NCBI GenBank assembly: GCA_017535125.1
Contig: JAFXUS010000057.1
Location: forward strand, 1-64,000
Source of the DNA: Bacteroidales bacterium
GTDB lineage: Bacteria > Bacteroidota > Bacteroidia > Bacteroidales > UBA932
Direction: 5' to 3'
Length of the DNA stretch: 64,000 bases
Shown: positions 25,201 to 32,090 of the stretch, in pieces
Numbering within the stretch: the stretch's first letter is position 1
Layout: each line of letters begins with the position of its first letter
The notes under the pieces: generated by a model
What the model was told of the DNA's origin: nothing
Seen by the model: the letters and a program-made list of their open reading frames with translations, nothing else
Database searches by the model: none
Translations under genes and position numbers: made by a program

Positions 25201-25444
25201 TCGGGGCGTCCACGTAAGTCCAGTTCTTGAAGTCGGGGGAGTACCAGTAGCCCTTGCGGTGCGAGACGAAGAGGAAGTAGTCGTTCTGGTAGACCAGCAC
25301 GACGGGCTCTCCGCCCCGGTAGGAACGCTCGCCGGGTACGACCAGGTCGAGCGGGTTGCAGAAGGTGTCCTGTCCGTGCAGGGAGAGGGACAGGAACAGG
25401 GTGACGGCCGCGAGTACGACGCGTCGGAGCGTTTTGGTGTGCAT
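22259..25444 (-). CDS. Secreted GH43 / F5-8C / CE1 fusion enzyme
   Basis: This 1061-residue multidomain enzyme has a signal peptide (VVLAAVTLFLSLSLHGQ) and an N-terminal GH43 five-bladed propeller (about 20-330). There, RGGEPVVLVYQNDYF replaces the usual A-D-P-V motif, FVDDDGRLYLYYG holds the pKa-modulating Asp, and WIEGPWMTKHNGKYYL holds the acid Glu. A discoidin/F5-8C-like domain follows (about 370-510), then an Fn3-like segment, an E-set domain, and a CE1 esterase with GGFSRGGNQAL (Ser about 953) and FGHTWMNAKYWL. The architecture couples side-chain glycoside removal to ester removal on xylan. The Asp-to-Glu change at the presumed base may alter or abolish the GH43 activity. The ATG at 25444 is chosen because a signal peptide follows; earlier codons lie in the promoter. 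Confidence 0.9.
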   Translation of the reverse strand: MHTKTLRRVVLAAVTLFLSLSLHGQDTFCNPLDLVVPGERSYRGGEPVVLVYQNDYFLFVSHRKGYWYSPDFKNWTYVDAPNYPGGVVSVVEMDGSLYGCSMNNKNVYKAIDPKAGTWEQVGTFDSDRYGDANMFVDDDGRLYLYYGWSQLMPFKVVELDKKTFKEIAGPEVLFFSDYKKHGFEKRTHDDVIYSIFNGRRDYFEEEYPWIEGPWMTKHNGKYYLQYAAIGLELLSYSHGVYVSDSPMGPFTYSQHNPLTFKTTGFAVGAGHGSTFHDKNGQLWTICMIPSSYGGAGRGSELAIFPTAVDEQGVMHSNEEFGDYPQFWPGTRTDAVDHNWTGWKLLSLKKKVTVSSTFENFVPENAVDENFLTNWAAATGDPGEWYQIDLGKVADIYAIQCNWDHIGAEQPARGGFGGFGGPAPANPEFYQCFKVEVSVDGNSWATVIDKPANKLDLHHDYTQLAKPAQGRYVKVTNTRQCHDGAKFSIKDLRVFGNPASAGSVKLAGVKVVRNPEDRREAELLWDPVPGADGYIIRYGIEPGKLYNSYIVYDANSFKLHSLNTESEYCFEVESFDSGLDFFRPKTEEINGTGGEVEINKRVPGRPSFSYGGNDQTKRVMIKEGVDQYVFEGIDPGFWTISHSYGPVLWAGELSEADLVGEGEPGIENKLTEMGTGTQVTAEMWMKVVRGPETGKIILEIRRQGRRGGWPMMMGGAMGAPQMGGVSSPVVNPDNTVTFNYADRNAKSVKVNTQFAGTQEMTKGANGVWTVTLGPVAPDMYPYSFDVDGVQVMDPQNPDWFPNETFKNSIVDVRGTGEPLLHALKDVPHGSVDYVNYWSGTLNTWGNAIVYTPPMYDKNKNKKYPVFYLISGTTDTEEVYFKVGRMNLILDNLIAAGKAKEMIIVLPYGNPSKYFKPGEGNLNGHSFTRDVMHDLLPFVEKNYRTINDRDHRAIGGFSRGGNQALSIGLTHLGKFSWLCSYSSFTDMNLNGIYDDPTLNDKIHLFWLGVGTDDFLYGNAKEYMDFLDSKGINNVKVFTDDKFGHTWMNAKYWLDESLPLLFQE

Positions 25445-25473
25445 ATGCGGAATGATTTTGGTTTTCCTTGATT

Positions 25474-25504
25474 CAAAGATACGCACGCCTGCGCGCAAAT
25501 GCAA
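25474..25504 (-). promoter_or_regulatory. Promoter of the GH43-CE1 operon
   Basis: On the minus strand, TTG (25504-25502) and the -7 box TATCTTTG (25481-25474) are separated by 20 bp, close to the Bacteroidota spacing. The ATG is 29 nt downstream. Confidence 0.65.
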
Positions 25505-25539
25505 CAACGCTTGACGCAAAAACTTTCGTTTTCCAATCA

Positions 25540-25653
25540 ACTGCAGCGTGCGCTCCCTGCGGGCGGACAGAAATATCTTTCGGACAAGTTTGCCGAAAAA
25601 CCAATTTCTGCTCCGCCTTCCACAACGCCATCGCGCAGCACCCGCTGCAGTCG
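25540..25653. repeat. Nested palindrome in the gap before the GH43-CE1 operon
   Basis: The outer arms are ACTGCAGCG and CGCTGCAGT. The inner arms are GGCGGACAGAAAT and ATTTCTGCTCCGCC, with an apical TTTCGG...CCGAAA hairpin. It abuts the family 3 hairpin at 25650. Together these account for most of the 290-bp non-coding gap between the MBL and GH43-CE1 genes. Confidence 0.6.
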
Positions 25654-25729
25654 AAGACGGAACTGCCCCCGGAAAGCATTTCCCGAAGGGTGGATTCTTT
25701 TGCTTTCCGGGGGCAGTTGCCGCTTCGAC
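25650..25729 (-). repeat. Family 3 long hairpin, copy 2 (3' of the MBL gene)
   Basis: The arms pair GTCGAAGACGGAACTGCCC onward with the reverse complement of the right arm, about 29 bp. The minus-strand tip reads AAAGAATCCACCCTTCGGGA, matching copy 1 at 17257. It starts 6 nt after the MBL stop codon, the same position relative to the gene as copy 1. Confidence 0.75.
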
Positions 25730-25735
25730 AACAAA

Positions 25736-27448
25736 TTACTGCTGAAGCGCTATGGGATCAGTGTAGCGGATGGTGACGCCGTAGTCGCGGATGTAGCTGT
25801 TCAGGCCGTTGGCGTTCTCGGTCGTTCCTTTGCGCTTGCCGGCGAGAAGCTCCTCGGACATCTTCTTCATGTCCAGGACACGCTGCAGGGTCTCGACGTT
25901 CGGGCCGCCGTAGTGGCCGGGATAGAGCTTGTCGATACCGTTCGCCTGCATGTATTCCGCAGTGCGGGTGCAGGTGTTGATCAGGGTCCTGAAGGAATCG
26001 GTAAAGAGCAGCAGGTTGGTGGAGCCGAAGGCGTCGCCGCTGAAGCCGTAGTGGTGCTCCTTGTCGAAGAAGGTGACGGAGCCGGAGGTGTGGCCCGGGG
26101 TGTAGAGCACCTCGAGCTGGCGGCCGCCGAGATCGAAGACCTGGCCGTCGGAGAGCAGTTTGATTTCGCCTGTGAAGCCATGGTCGGTGGCGTAGCCGAG
26201 CAGGCTCGTGTCGGCAGGATGGATCCAGGCTTCCTGGAAGCAGACCACGCCGCCGACATGGTCGCCGTGGCCGTGGGTGAGCAGGACGGAGACCGGTTTG
26301 TCGGTCAGCGCGGCGACGGCCTTGTCAAGTTGCGGCATCCAGGCGCCGGCGTCGATCAGCACGGCGCGGTCCTCGCCCTCGACGAGATAGACGGATTCAT
26401 TGTAAACCTGGTAGCCGTTGCCTTCCCAGGTATGCTCGTCGATCTGGCGGAAGACCACGTCCGCATCGCGGTAGACGAATTTCTCGCTGTAGCGTGCGCG
26501 GAACTGCTCCGCCTGCTCGGCACTCCAGGTAATGATGGCGTTGCCGTGACGGAAATAGGTGTCCAGGCCGGGACGGCCGAGGTTGGACGGCTCCGTGGCG
26601 GCGGTGCCGGCCTCGATCTCGTCGCACAGTTGCTTCATCTCGCGCAGGTAGTCCATGCCCAGTTCCTTGCCTTTGGGCAGGTTGAGCCAGTCCTTCTGCC
26701 AGTAGTGGCCGCCGTAGATCTTCAGGCGGTCGTTGGCGACACCGCGCTCCTCCAGTGTCCGGATCAGGAACGGCACGGCGGAAACGTAGTTGTTGAAGCC
26801 TTCCGCGTTGAAGATCCACACGCCGTGGCCGGAGCCGACGGCGTCGCCCGTGAAGAGCAGGTTCTGGTCCTTGAGCAGGTATACCATCGAGCCGGCGGTG
26901 TGGCCGGGCGTGACGATGGCTTCCACCTGCATGCCGCCGAGGTCGAAGACGTCACCCTCGTTGATGAAGCGCTGCCGGTCCGCAGGAAAGCGATCGGCCA
27001 TGCGGTAGAAATCCTGCTCGGGCAGGGCGAATTCCACGCCGGGGTCCTCGTCGAAGGCGGGAATCATGCCCGTATGGTCGCCGTGGTTGTGGGTGAAGGT
27101 GATGGTGAGCGGCTTGCCGCCCGCGCGCTCCCAGACGATGGCGCGCAGCGATTCCGCCGCGTCGTCCGCCCAGGTGATCGGGTTGGAGAGGTCGATGAGC
27201 AGGGCCTTCTCCTTGCCCACGAGCAGGTAAATGTCGGAGCAGTTGTTGAAATGGGTCAGCTTGCCGTCGGCGTCGAAGGTCTCGCCGGCGGGGTTGGCGC
27301 TGTTGTAGTCCTGGATATGCCAGACGTTCTTGCCGATGACGGACACGGTGTAGGGACCGAGTTCGACGTCCTGGACGGGGCCTGCGCAGGCGGCCAGCAG
27401 GGCGGCGGCTGCAACCATGGCGGCGCGGAGAAGGGTTTTAGCTTGCAT
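25736..27448 (-). CDS. Tandem metallo-beta-lactamase-fold lipoprotein
   Basis: This 570-residue protein has a lipoprotein signal (MVAAAALLAAC) followed by two complete MBL-fold domains. Domain one has FTHNHGDHTG (about 118), VTPGHTAGSMVYLL, FTGDAVGSGHG and YGGHYW. Domain two has LTHGHGDHVGG (about 390), YTPGHTSGSVTFFD, FSGDAFGS and YPGHYG. Both halves keep the HxHxDH zinc site, so both could be catalytic. The substrate is unknown; relatives include lactonases, sulfatases and glyoxalase-like hydrolases. The ATG at 27448 follows a -7 box by 25 nt; the longer frame would start inside that promoter. Confidence 0.85.
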   Translation of the reverse strand: MQAKTLLRAAMVAAAALLAACAGPVQDVELGPYTVSVIGKNVWHIQDYNSANPAGETFDADGKLTHFNNCSDIYLLVGKEKALLIDLSNPITWADDAAESLRAIVWERAGGKPLTITFTHNHGDHTGMIPAFDEDPGVEFALPEQDFYRMADRFPADRQRFINEGDVFDLGGMQVEAIVTPGHTAGSMVYLLKDQNLLFTGDAVGSGHGVWIFNAEGFNNYVSAVPFLIRTLEERGVANDRLKIYGGHYWQKDWLNLPKGKELGMDYLREMKQLCDEIEAGTAATEPSNLGRPGLDTYFRHGNAIITWSAEQAEQFRARYSEKFVYRDADVVFRQIDEHTWEGNGYQVYNESVYLVEGEDRAVLIDAGAWMPQLDKAVAALTDKPVSVLLTHGHGDHVGGVVCFQEAWIHPADTSLLGYATDHGFTGEIKLLSDGQVFDLGGRQLEVLYTPGHTSGSVTFFDKEHHYGFSGDAFGSTNLLLFTDSFRTLINTCTRTAEYMQANGIDKLYPGHYGGPNVETLQRVLDMKKMSEELLAGKRKGTTENANGLNSYIRDYGVTIRYTDPIALQQ

Positions 27449-27473
27449 ACAGAATAAATGGTTATTGTTGTAC

Positions 27474-27481
27474 CAAAGGTA
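27474..27481 (-). promoter_or_regulatory. Bacteroidota -7 box (TACCTTTG) for the tandem MBL gene
   Basis: TACCTTTG on the minus strand lies 25 nt before the ATG at 27448, making the MBL gene its own unit. Confidence 0.65.
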
Positions 27482-27515
27482 CAAACTGCTTTTCATAAAA
27501 ACAACATAGTACCCA

Positions 27516-27544
27516 CTACTGTGGGGGAAAATAACCCACAGTAG
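27516..27544 (-). terminator. Hairpin after the MBOAT gene
   Basis: CTACTGTGGG (27516-27525) pairs with CCCACAGTAG (27535-27544), a perfect 10-bp stem with a 9-nt loop, 13 nt after the MBOAT stop. No T-run follows, so it is a processing or protection hairpin, or a weak terminator. Confidence 0.5.
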
Positions 27545-27557
27545 CCGGGGTGTGGGG

Positions 27558-29162
27558 TCAGAACTGGTAGTAGATGAACGGCTGGATGTCGCCGCTGCGG
27601 AGCTGGATGACCAGCTGGACGGCGATGAGGAAGATCACGAAGATGACGACCCACGGCAGGCGCGTGAAACGGGCCTGCAGGCGGTTGTAGCAGTGTGGCG
27701 GGATCAGCAGGCCTGCCAGCGCCACGGCCAGCACGACGCACCAGAGCTTGCGCGCAGCCCAGAAAGGTGCCGCGTACGCGAAATCGAACTCCGTGAAGAT
27801 ACGGCGGAAGATCTCACCGACGTCCTGCATGCTCCCGGCGCGGAAGAAGACCCAGGCGGCCATGACGAAGAGCATGGTCAGCAGCCAGCTGGCGGCCTTG
27901 ACGGGCCAGCGGTCGGGAATCTTCTTCAGCCAGCCACGGCAGAGTTTGTGGACCGCGAGGCCCGCGCCGTGCAGCGCGCCCCAGATGACGAACATCCAGG
28001 TGGAGCCGTGCCAGAGGCCGGCCACGACCATGGTCAGGAAATTGTTGAGCAGGGTGCGCGCTTGTCCCTTCCGGTTGCCGCCCAGGGGGATGTAGACATA
28101 GTCCCGGAACCAGGTGGACAGCGAGATGTGCCAGCGGCGCCAGAACTCCGTCAGGTTCAGCGAGCGGTAGGGGAAGAGGAAGTTGTCGTCGAGGCGGAAG
28201 CCCATCAGCGAGGCGATGCCGATGGAGAGGTCGCTGTAGCCGGAGAAATCCAGATAAATCTGCATCGTGTAGCCCAGCACCGCCATCAGCAGCTCATAGC
28301 CGGAATAGGACACCGGGCTGTCGAATGCGAGATTGTTGTAGACGGCCAGGTAGTCGGCCAGCACGCCCTTCTTGATCAGGCCGCAGACGATGAGCCAGAG
28401 GCCGAGGCGCAGCTCGTGGCGCGTGGCGGGCTCGGCCCGCCGGATCTGCGGCAGGAAGCGCCCGGCACGCGTGATGGGGCCCGCGAGCAGCAGCGGGAAG
28501 AACGAGAGATAGAAGCAGAACTCCAGAAAATCCGGCCGCCCGTCATACTTCCCCCGGTACACGTCCACCGAATAGCTGATGGCCTGGAAGGTATAGAACG
28601 AAATACCGATCGGCAGCACGATATCCCCGACTGCGAAATTGCTCTTGAACAACGGATTCAGGATCCCATCGACGAAGAATCCGCTGTATTTGAAATACAC
28701 CAACGCGCTGAGGTCCAGTAGGATAATCAGCGCCAACAGCCATTTGCTCAGAGATTCCCGATCAGGTCGGGAATGACGACGGGGGCGGGTGCCGTGCGTC
28801 GGCGTTATGGAAACGGAGCCGGTGTCGCCTGACGGCGAAGGCTCAGCCGCAGCAGGATTCGTGGAGTCGAATCCGGTTTCCGCGTAAGCAGAAAGCGAGG
28901 ATGGAAGCCGAGACGCAGGCACACCGGTCCGTTGGGCCGAGGCGCCCGCCGAAAGGCGCCGCATCCATTCCGTGAGGAAGTAATTGACGGCAGCTGTCGC
29001 AGGGAGCAGCAACATCAGCCAGCCGTTGGCCTGCCAGAAAAAGAAGAGATCGAAGGCGAGCACCCAGAGGAGCATCGCCGTACGCGACCATTTCTTGACG
29101 AAGATATAGATTAGGAAGAAGGCGCAGAATGCCGCCCAGAACCCCATGCTGATGAAATTCAT
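27558..29162 (-). CDS. MBOAT-family O-acyltransferase (AlgI-like) with a repeat-derived insertion
   Basis: MBOAT/AlgI proteins move acetyl groups across the inner membrane for O-acetylation of exported glycans. This 534-residue protein has many membrane helices, the conserved FWRRWHISLSTWFRDYVYIPLGG region (written here as FWRRWHISL and WFRDYVYIPLGG) and GLWHGSTWMFVIWG with the catalytic His (about 383). Residues about 73-138, between the first helices, are low-complexity and polar (for example SAYAETGFDSTNPAAAEP). That stretch is encoded by a cluster of palindromic repeats, so it is probably a recent in-frame insertion. It is the third gene of a unit with a CE2 esterase and an SGNH hydrolase. 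Confidence 0.9.
   Translation of the reverse strand: MNFISMGFWAAFCAFFLIYIFVKKWSRTAMLLWVLAFDLFFFWQANGWLMLLLPATAAVNYFLTEWMRRLSAGASAQRTGVPASRLPSSLSAYAETGFDSTNPAAAEPSPSGDTGSVSITPTHGTRPRRHSRPDRESLSKWLLALIILLDLSALVYFKYSGFFVDGILNPLFKSNFAVGDIVLPIGISFYTFQAISYSVDVYRGKYDGRPDFLEFCFYLSFFPLLLAGPITRAGRFLPQIRRAEPATRHELRLGLWLIVCGLIKKGVLADYLAVYNNLAFDSPVSYSGYELLMAVLGYTMQIYLDFSGYSDLSIGIASLMGFRLDDNFLFPYRSLNLTEFWRRWHISLSTWFRDYVYIPLGGNRKGQARTLLNNFLTMVVAGLWHGSTWMFVIWGALHGAGLAVHKLCRGWLKKIPDRWPVKAASWLLTMLFVMAAWVFFRAGSMQDVGEIFRRIFTEFDFAYAAPFWAARKLWCVVLAVALAGLLIPPHCYNRLQARFTRLPWVVIFVIFLIAVQLVIQLRSGDIQPFIYYQF
28750..28960 (-). repeat. Palindromic repeat cluster inserted in the MBOAT gene
   Basis: A family 2 hairpin (28753-28774, core CCCGATCAGGTCGGG) is next to a structure closed by GGAAACGG...CCGGTTTCC (28809-28881). 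Inside that are hairpins TCGCC-TGAC-GGCGA and GGATTCG-TGGAGT-CGAATCC. A further GGCGCC...GGCGCC palindrome lies near 28942-28958. The translation is an atypical polar segment that MBOAT relatives lack. Confidence 0.65.
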
Positions 29163-29168
29163 ACGGCG

Positions 29169-29936
29169 TCAGTCTTTGGGCGGCGAAAGCAGCGTCACGC
29201 CGTGCGTTTTCGGGGTATCCTTCTCCGGAATGTCCCAGCGGATGGGATGTGCGCAGGAATCCCGCAGCCAGGTGGACACGGAATCCGCCCACATGTTGTA
29301 GGACTTTAGGACGGGATGCGCGCCGTCCTTGGAGCGCTCATACTTCAGCCGCAGGCTGGGGTAATAGCGCTTCCGGCCGCAGTGCTGCAGCAGGATGTCG
29401 TTGATGCCCGTGTCGGGCTTCCAGTTGGGCGGCCCGATCCAGATGAACGGCAGGTCGCCGATCTCGCGGATGATTTCGCCGACGGCCGCGTCCCGCTCAT
29501 CCAAATTCCTGACGAACAGCTCGTTGGCGCCGATGCAGAGGAAAATGTAGGTCGGGTCGAACTTCTTGATGAAATGCGTCAGCGTGTCCGACTTGGCCCA
29601 GTATTTCGACGAAGAGCTGTACCAGATCACGCACTGCATCGTGTGGCCGTTGGCCGTGGCGTACTGCGACATGCGGTAGCGCAGGCCTTCCACCATCGAG
29701 TCGCCCACGAACAGGATCCGGTGGGCGCTGGTGTCCGGCCCCTCCGGCTCCGGGATGGGTGCGGGCGGGGGAATGGGCGGAATGGCGAGGGTGTCAGTCC
29801 GCGGGAAAGCCCAGGCGCCGAGCTCGATGCGGCGCAGCCCCTTCTCCGGGTTCTGCGGCGGGCAGAAACGGGCGAAGGCGACGATGCACAGCAGCGCGGC
29901 GGCGAGGACGCCGAAGGCGGACAGGGAATGCTTCAT
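29169..29936 (-). CDS. SGNH/GDSL-family protein, MBOAT partner
   Basis: This 255-residue protein has one N-terminal membrane helix (LSAFGVLAAALLCIVAF), a Pro-rich linker (PPIPPPAPIPEPEGP), and an SGNH fold outside the membrane. Motifs are ILFVGDSMVEGL (Ser about 78), CIGANE (about 135) and KDGAHPVL (Asp/His about 203). In two-component O-acetylation systems an MBOAT protein passes acetyl to such a periplasmic SGNH transferase, and this gene is 6 nt upstream of the MBOAT gene. A hydrolase role is the alternative. Confidence 0.83.
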   Translation of the reverse strand: MKHSLSAFGVLAAALLCIVAFARFCPPQNPEKGLRRIELGAWAFPRTDTLAIPPIPPPAPIPEPEGPDTSAHRILFVGDSMVEGLRYRMSQYATANGHTMQCVIWYSSSSKYWAKSDTLTHFIKKFDPTYIFLCIGANELFVRNLDERDAAVGEIIREIGDLPFIWIGPPNWKPDTGINDILLQHCGRKRYYPSLRLKYERSKDGAHPVLKSYNMWADSVSTWLRDSCAHPIRWDIPEKDTPKTHGVTLLSPPKD

Positions 29937-29939
29937 GCT

Positions 29940-31043
29940 CTACTTCAGCGCTTTGGCCTCGATGGGCCAGCCGGTAATCGTCGAAATGTAGGGGAGAATG
30001 GCGTAGGCCTTCTTGATCTGTCCCTGGTAATTGGGATGGTAGCTGGCGCCCAGTTCGTCCGCGCTGTTGTGGACCTTGCCCGTAAGCACCATGTAGGTCA
30101 CGTTCTTCATCTTGCACTGGAGCATCGCGGCCTTGATGTAGTCGAACATCAGGTCGCGGCCCTTGGGCACGATGCACAACACGGGATGGTCTGCGCCGTA
30201 GTTGTCCTTGGTGCGCTGGATGAGGGTGAGGTAGTTCTTTACGAAGGCCTCGCGCGTGGGCTGCTTCTGCCCGGATACGTCGTTGGTGGCGAGGTAGATG
30301 ACCGACAGGGCCGGCTTGACGCCGTAGTTCGCCGCCGACCAGGCGGGCTGCTTCTTCTCGTCGAAGGTCTGCAGGTAACGGTCGGGCATGAACCAGCCTG
30401 GGAAGCGGTCGGCGTAGTTGCGCGCCACGCCCATGCCCGAATGCGCGATGAGCCAGTAGTCGGCTCCGAAGTAGCGCGCCAGGATGGCGGCGTAGGTCTT
30501 GCCGCAGTCCTCGGTCTCCGGGGTGAAGGGGTCGGTGGCGCTGTTGCTCAGCGTCCCGTAGCCGCAGGTATAGGAATCTCCGATAAATTCGATCACGCGA
30601 TCATGCACGGGACGTGCCTGCTCCAGCCCCTCCGCATAGAAGGCGTGGAAAGTGGCGCAACCCTGCTCGCCTTCGGTGCGCTTCTGGATGACGGCCCGGT
30701 GGTGCACAGGATGGTTCACGTGCGGCGCCTGGCAGACGGTCACGACCGTGTCGCGGCTGCTCAGGCAGAAGGTCCGGGTCGGCTCGTCACGCAGTTCGTC
30801 GCAGTCGAGCCAGACGCTGAAATAGTCTTTCCCGCTGTCGGAAGCGCGCAGTTTCAGCTCGTTTCCGTAGAAATCGATGATAGCGTACACGCCGCTCCAG
30901 TCGAAGGATACGTCATTTCCCTGCGCGGCCGTGCGGCCGATCCAGGTGATGCGTGTGTCGGAAGCGGGGAACTCCTCGGCCGCGGTGCGGCAGGCGGGCG
31001 CGGCAAGCAGGAGGAGACAGGCGAGAAGGTGTTTTCCGGTCAT
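29940..31043 (-). CDS. CE2-type carbohydrate esterase (acetyl xylan esterase-like)
   Basis: This 367-residue exported protein has a short hydrophobic N-terminus ending in AAPAC (possible lipobox), a beta-sandwich N-terminal domain (about 30-130, SFDWSGVYAIIDFYGN), and an SGNH domain. The catalytic segments are FIGDSYTCGYGT (Ser about 156), VIYLATNDVSG (TND in place of GxND), and ELGASYHPN with the His about 336. This two-domain layout is the CE2 deacetylase family. It is the first gene of the CE2-SGNH-MBOAT unit, with a near-consensus -7 box (TATCTTCG) about 10 nt upstream of its ATG. Confidence 0.85.
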   Translation of the reverse strand: MTGKHLLACLLLLAAPACRTAAEEFPASDTRITWIGRTAAQGNDVSFDWSGVYAIIDFYGNELKLRASDSGKDYFSVWLDCDELRDEPTRTFCLSSRDTVVTVCQAPHVNHPVHHRAVIQKRTEGEQGCATFHAFYAEGLEQARPVHDRVIEFIGDSYTCGYGTLSNSATDPFTPETEDCGKTYAAILARYFGADYWLIAHSGMGVARNYADRFPGWFMPDRYLQTFDEKKQPAWSAANYGVKPALSVIYLATNDVSGQKQPTREAFVKNYLTLIQRTKDNYGADHPVLCIVPKGRDLMFDYIKAAMLQCKMKNVTYMVLTGKVHNSADELGASYHPNYQGQIKKAYAILPYISTITGWPIEAKALK

Positions 31044-31045
31044 AA

Positions 31046-31080
31046 TTGACAGCGAAGATACGAAAAAATCGGTATATTTG
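31046..31080 (+). promoter_or_regulatory. Promoter of ftcD, very close to its start codon
   Basis: The -7 box TATATTTG (31073-31080) ends 4 nt before the ATG at 31085; TTG at 31046-31048 is a possible -33 (24-bp spacing, longer than usual). The mRNA would have almost no leader. Confidence 0.6.
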
Positions 31081-31084
31081 AGGT

Positions 31085-32080
31085 ATGAAACGCATCATCG
31101 AGAGTGTCCCCAACTACAGCGAGGGGCGTGACCGGGCGGTGATCGACGCCATCGTGGCGGCGATCGCTTCCGTGCCGGACGTCCAGGTACTGAACGTCGA
31201 TCCCGGGCAGGCGGCGAACCGCACGGTCGTGACTTTCGTCGGACCGCCGGAGGCCGTGGTCGAGGCGGCATTCCGCGGCAGCGCGACGGCGCAGGAGCGG
31301 ATCGACATGCGCCGCCATTCCGGCAAACATCCGCGTATCGGGGCCACCGACGTGCTCCCGCTGGTCCCCGTGGAGGGGGTGACGCTGGAGGAGTGCGCGG
31401 AGCTCGCCCGCTCGCTCGCGAAACGGATGTATGAGGAGCTGGGCATCCCGTGCTACTGCTACGAGGCCGCCGCTTTCAAGCCGGCGCGCCGGAACCTGGC
31501 GGTCTGCCGGGCGGGGGAGTACGAGGGGCTGAAGGAAAAGATGGAAGACCCGGAGCGCCGGCCTGATTTTAGCGGTGGCTGGAACGAGACGGCCGCCCGC
31601 AGCGGCGCCTCCGTCGTCGGCGCGCGCAACTTCCTGATAGCCGTGAACTTCAATCTCGACACGACCTCTGCCGAACTGGCCTCCGAGGTGGCCTACGACG
31701 TGCGCGAAAAGGGGAGGCAACAGCCCGACGGCAGCTGGGTCCGCGGCCCGTTGAAGGGTTGCAAGGCCATCGGCTGGTACATCGAGGAATACGGCATCGC
31801 CCAGGTGTCGATGAATATCACGGATATCGCCGCCACGCCGCTGCACATCGCCTTCGAGGCGGTCTGCCAGGCCGCCGAGGCGCGCGGCCTGCACGTCACC
31901 GGAACGGAAATCATCGGCCTCGTGCCGCGTCAGGTGCTGCTGGATGCGGGCCGTTATTTCCGGGAGAAGCAGGGTCTGCCGGCGGATGCCGGTGAAGAGG
32001 AACTCCTGCAGACGGCCGTCCGCGCGATGGCGTTGGACGACCTTGGCCCGTTTGATGTGAATGTCCGGATTATTCACTAA
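31085..32080 (+). CDS. ftcD: Glutamate formimidoyltransferase
   Basis: The enzyme transfers the formimino group of N-formimino-glutamate to tetrahydrofolate, the last step of histidine degradation. It is the stand-alone transferase form (331 residues) without the cyclodeaminase domain. Typical segments are ESVPNYSEGRD, VDPGQAANRTVVTFVG, the active-site stretch RRHSGKHPRIGATDV and NFLIAVNFNLDT, with IAQVSMNITDI near the C-terminal domain. No other hut genes are adjacent. Its stop codon lies within the next promoter. Confidence 0.95.
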   Translation: MKRIIESVPNYSEGRDRAVIDAIVAAIASVPDVQVLNVDPGQAANRTVVTFVGPPEAVVEAAFRGSATAQERIDMRRHSGKHPRIGATDVLPLVPVEGVTLEECAELARSLAKRMYEELGIPCYCYEAAAFKPARRNLAVCRAGEYEGLKEKMEDPERRPDFSGGWNETAARSGASVVGARNFLIAVNFNLDTTSAELASEVAYDVREKGRQQPDGSWVRGPLKGCKAIGWYIEEYGIAQVSMNITDIAATPLHIAFEAVCQAAEARGLHVTGTEIIGLVPRQVLLDAGRYFREKQGLPADAGEEELLQTAVRAMALDDLGPFDVNVRIIH

Positions 32081-32085
32081 CTTTG
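32078..32085 (+). promoter_or_regulatory. Bacteroidota -7 box (TAACTTTG) for dgkA, overlapping the ftcD stop
   Basis: The TAA stop of ftcD is the first three bases of TAACTTTG, and the dgkA ATG follows 5 nt after the box. This suggests a dedicated, nearly leaderless promoter. Confidence 0.55.
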
Positions 32086-32090
32086 CGGCG

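Noticed and set aside
20681..25471. Very long plus-strand open frame (about 1600 codons) opposite GH43-CE1 and CE1 genes
   Set aside because: It is antisense to clear enzyme genes; its translation is Val/Gly/Ala/His-rich without domains, a by-product of GC-rich codon use.
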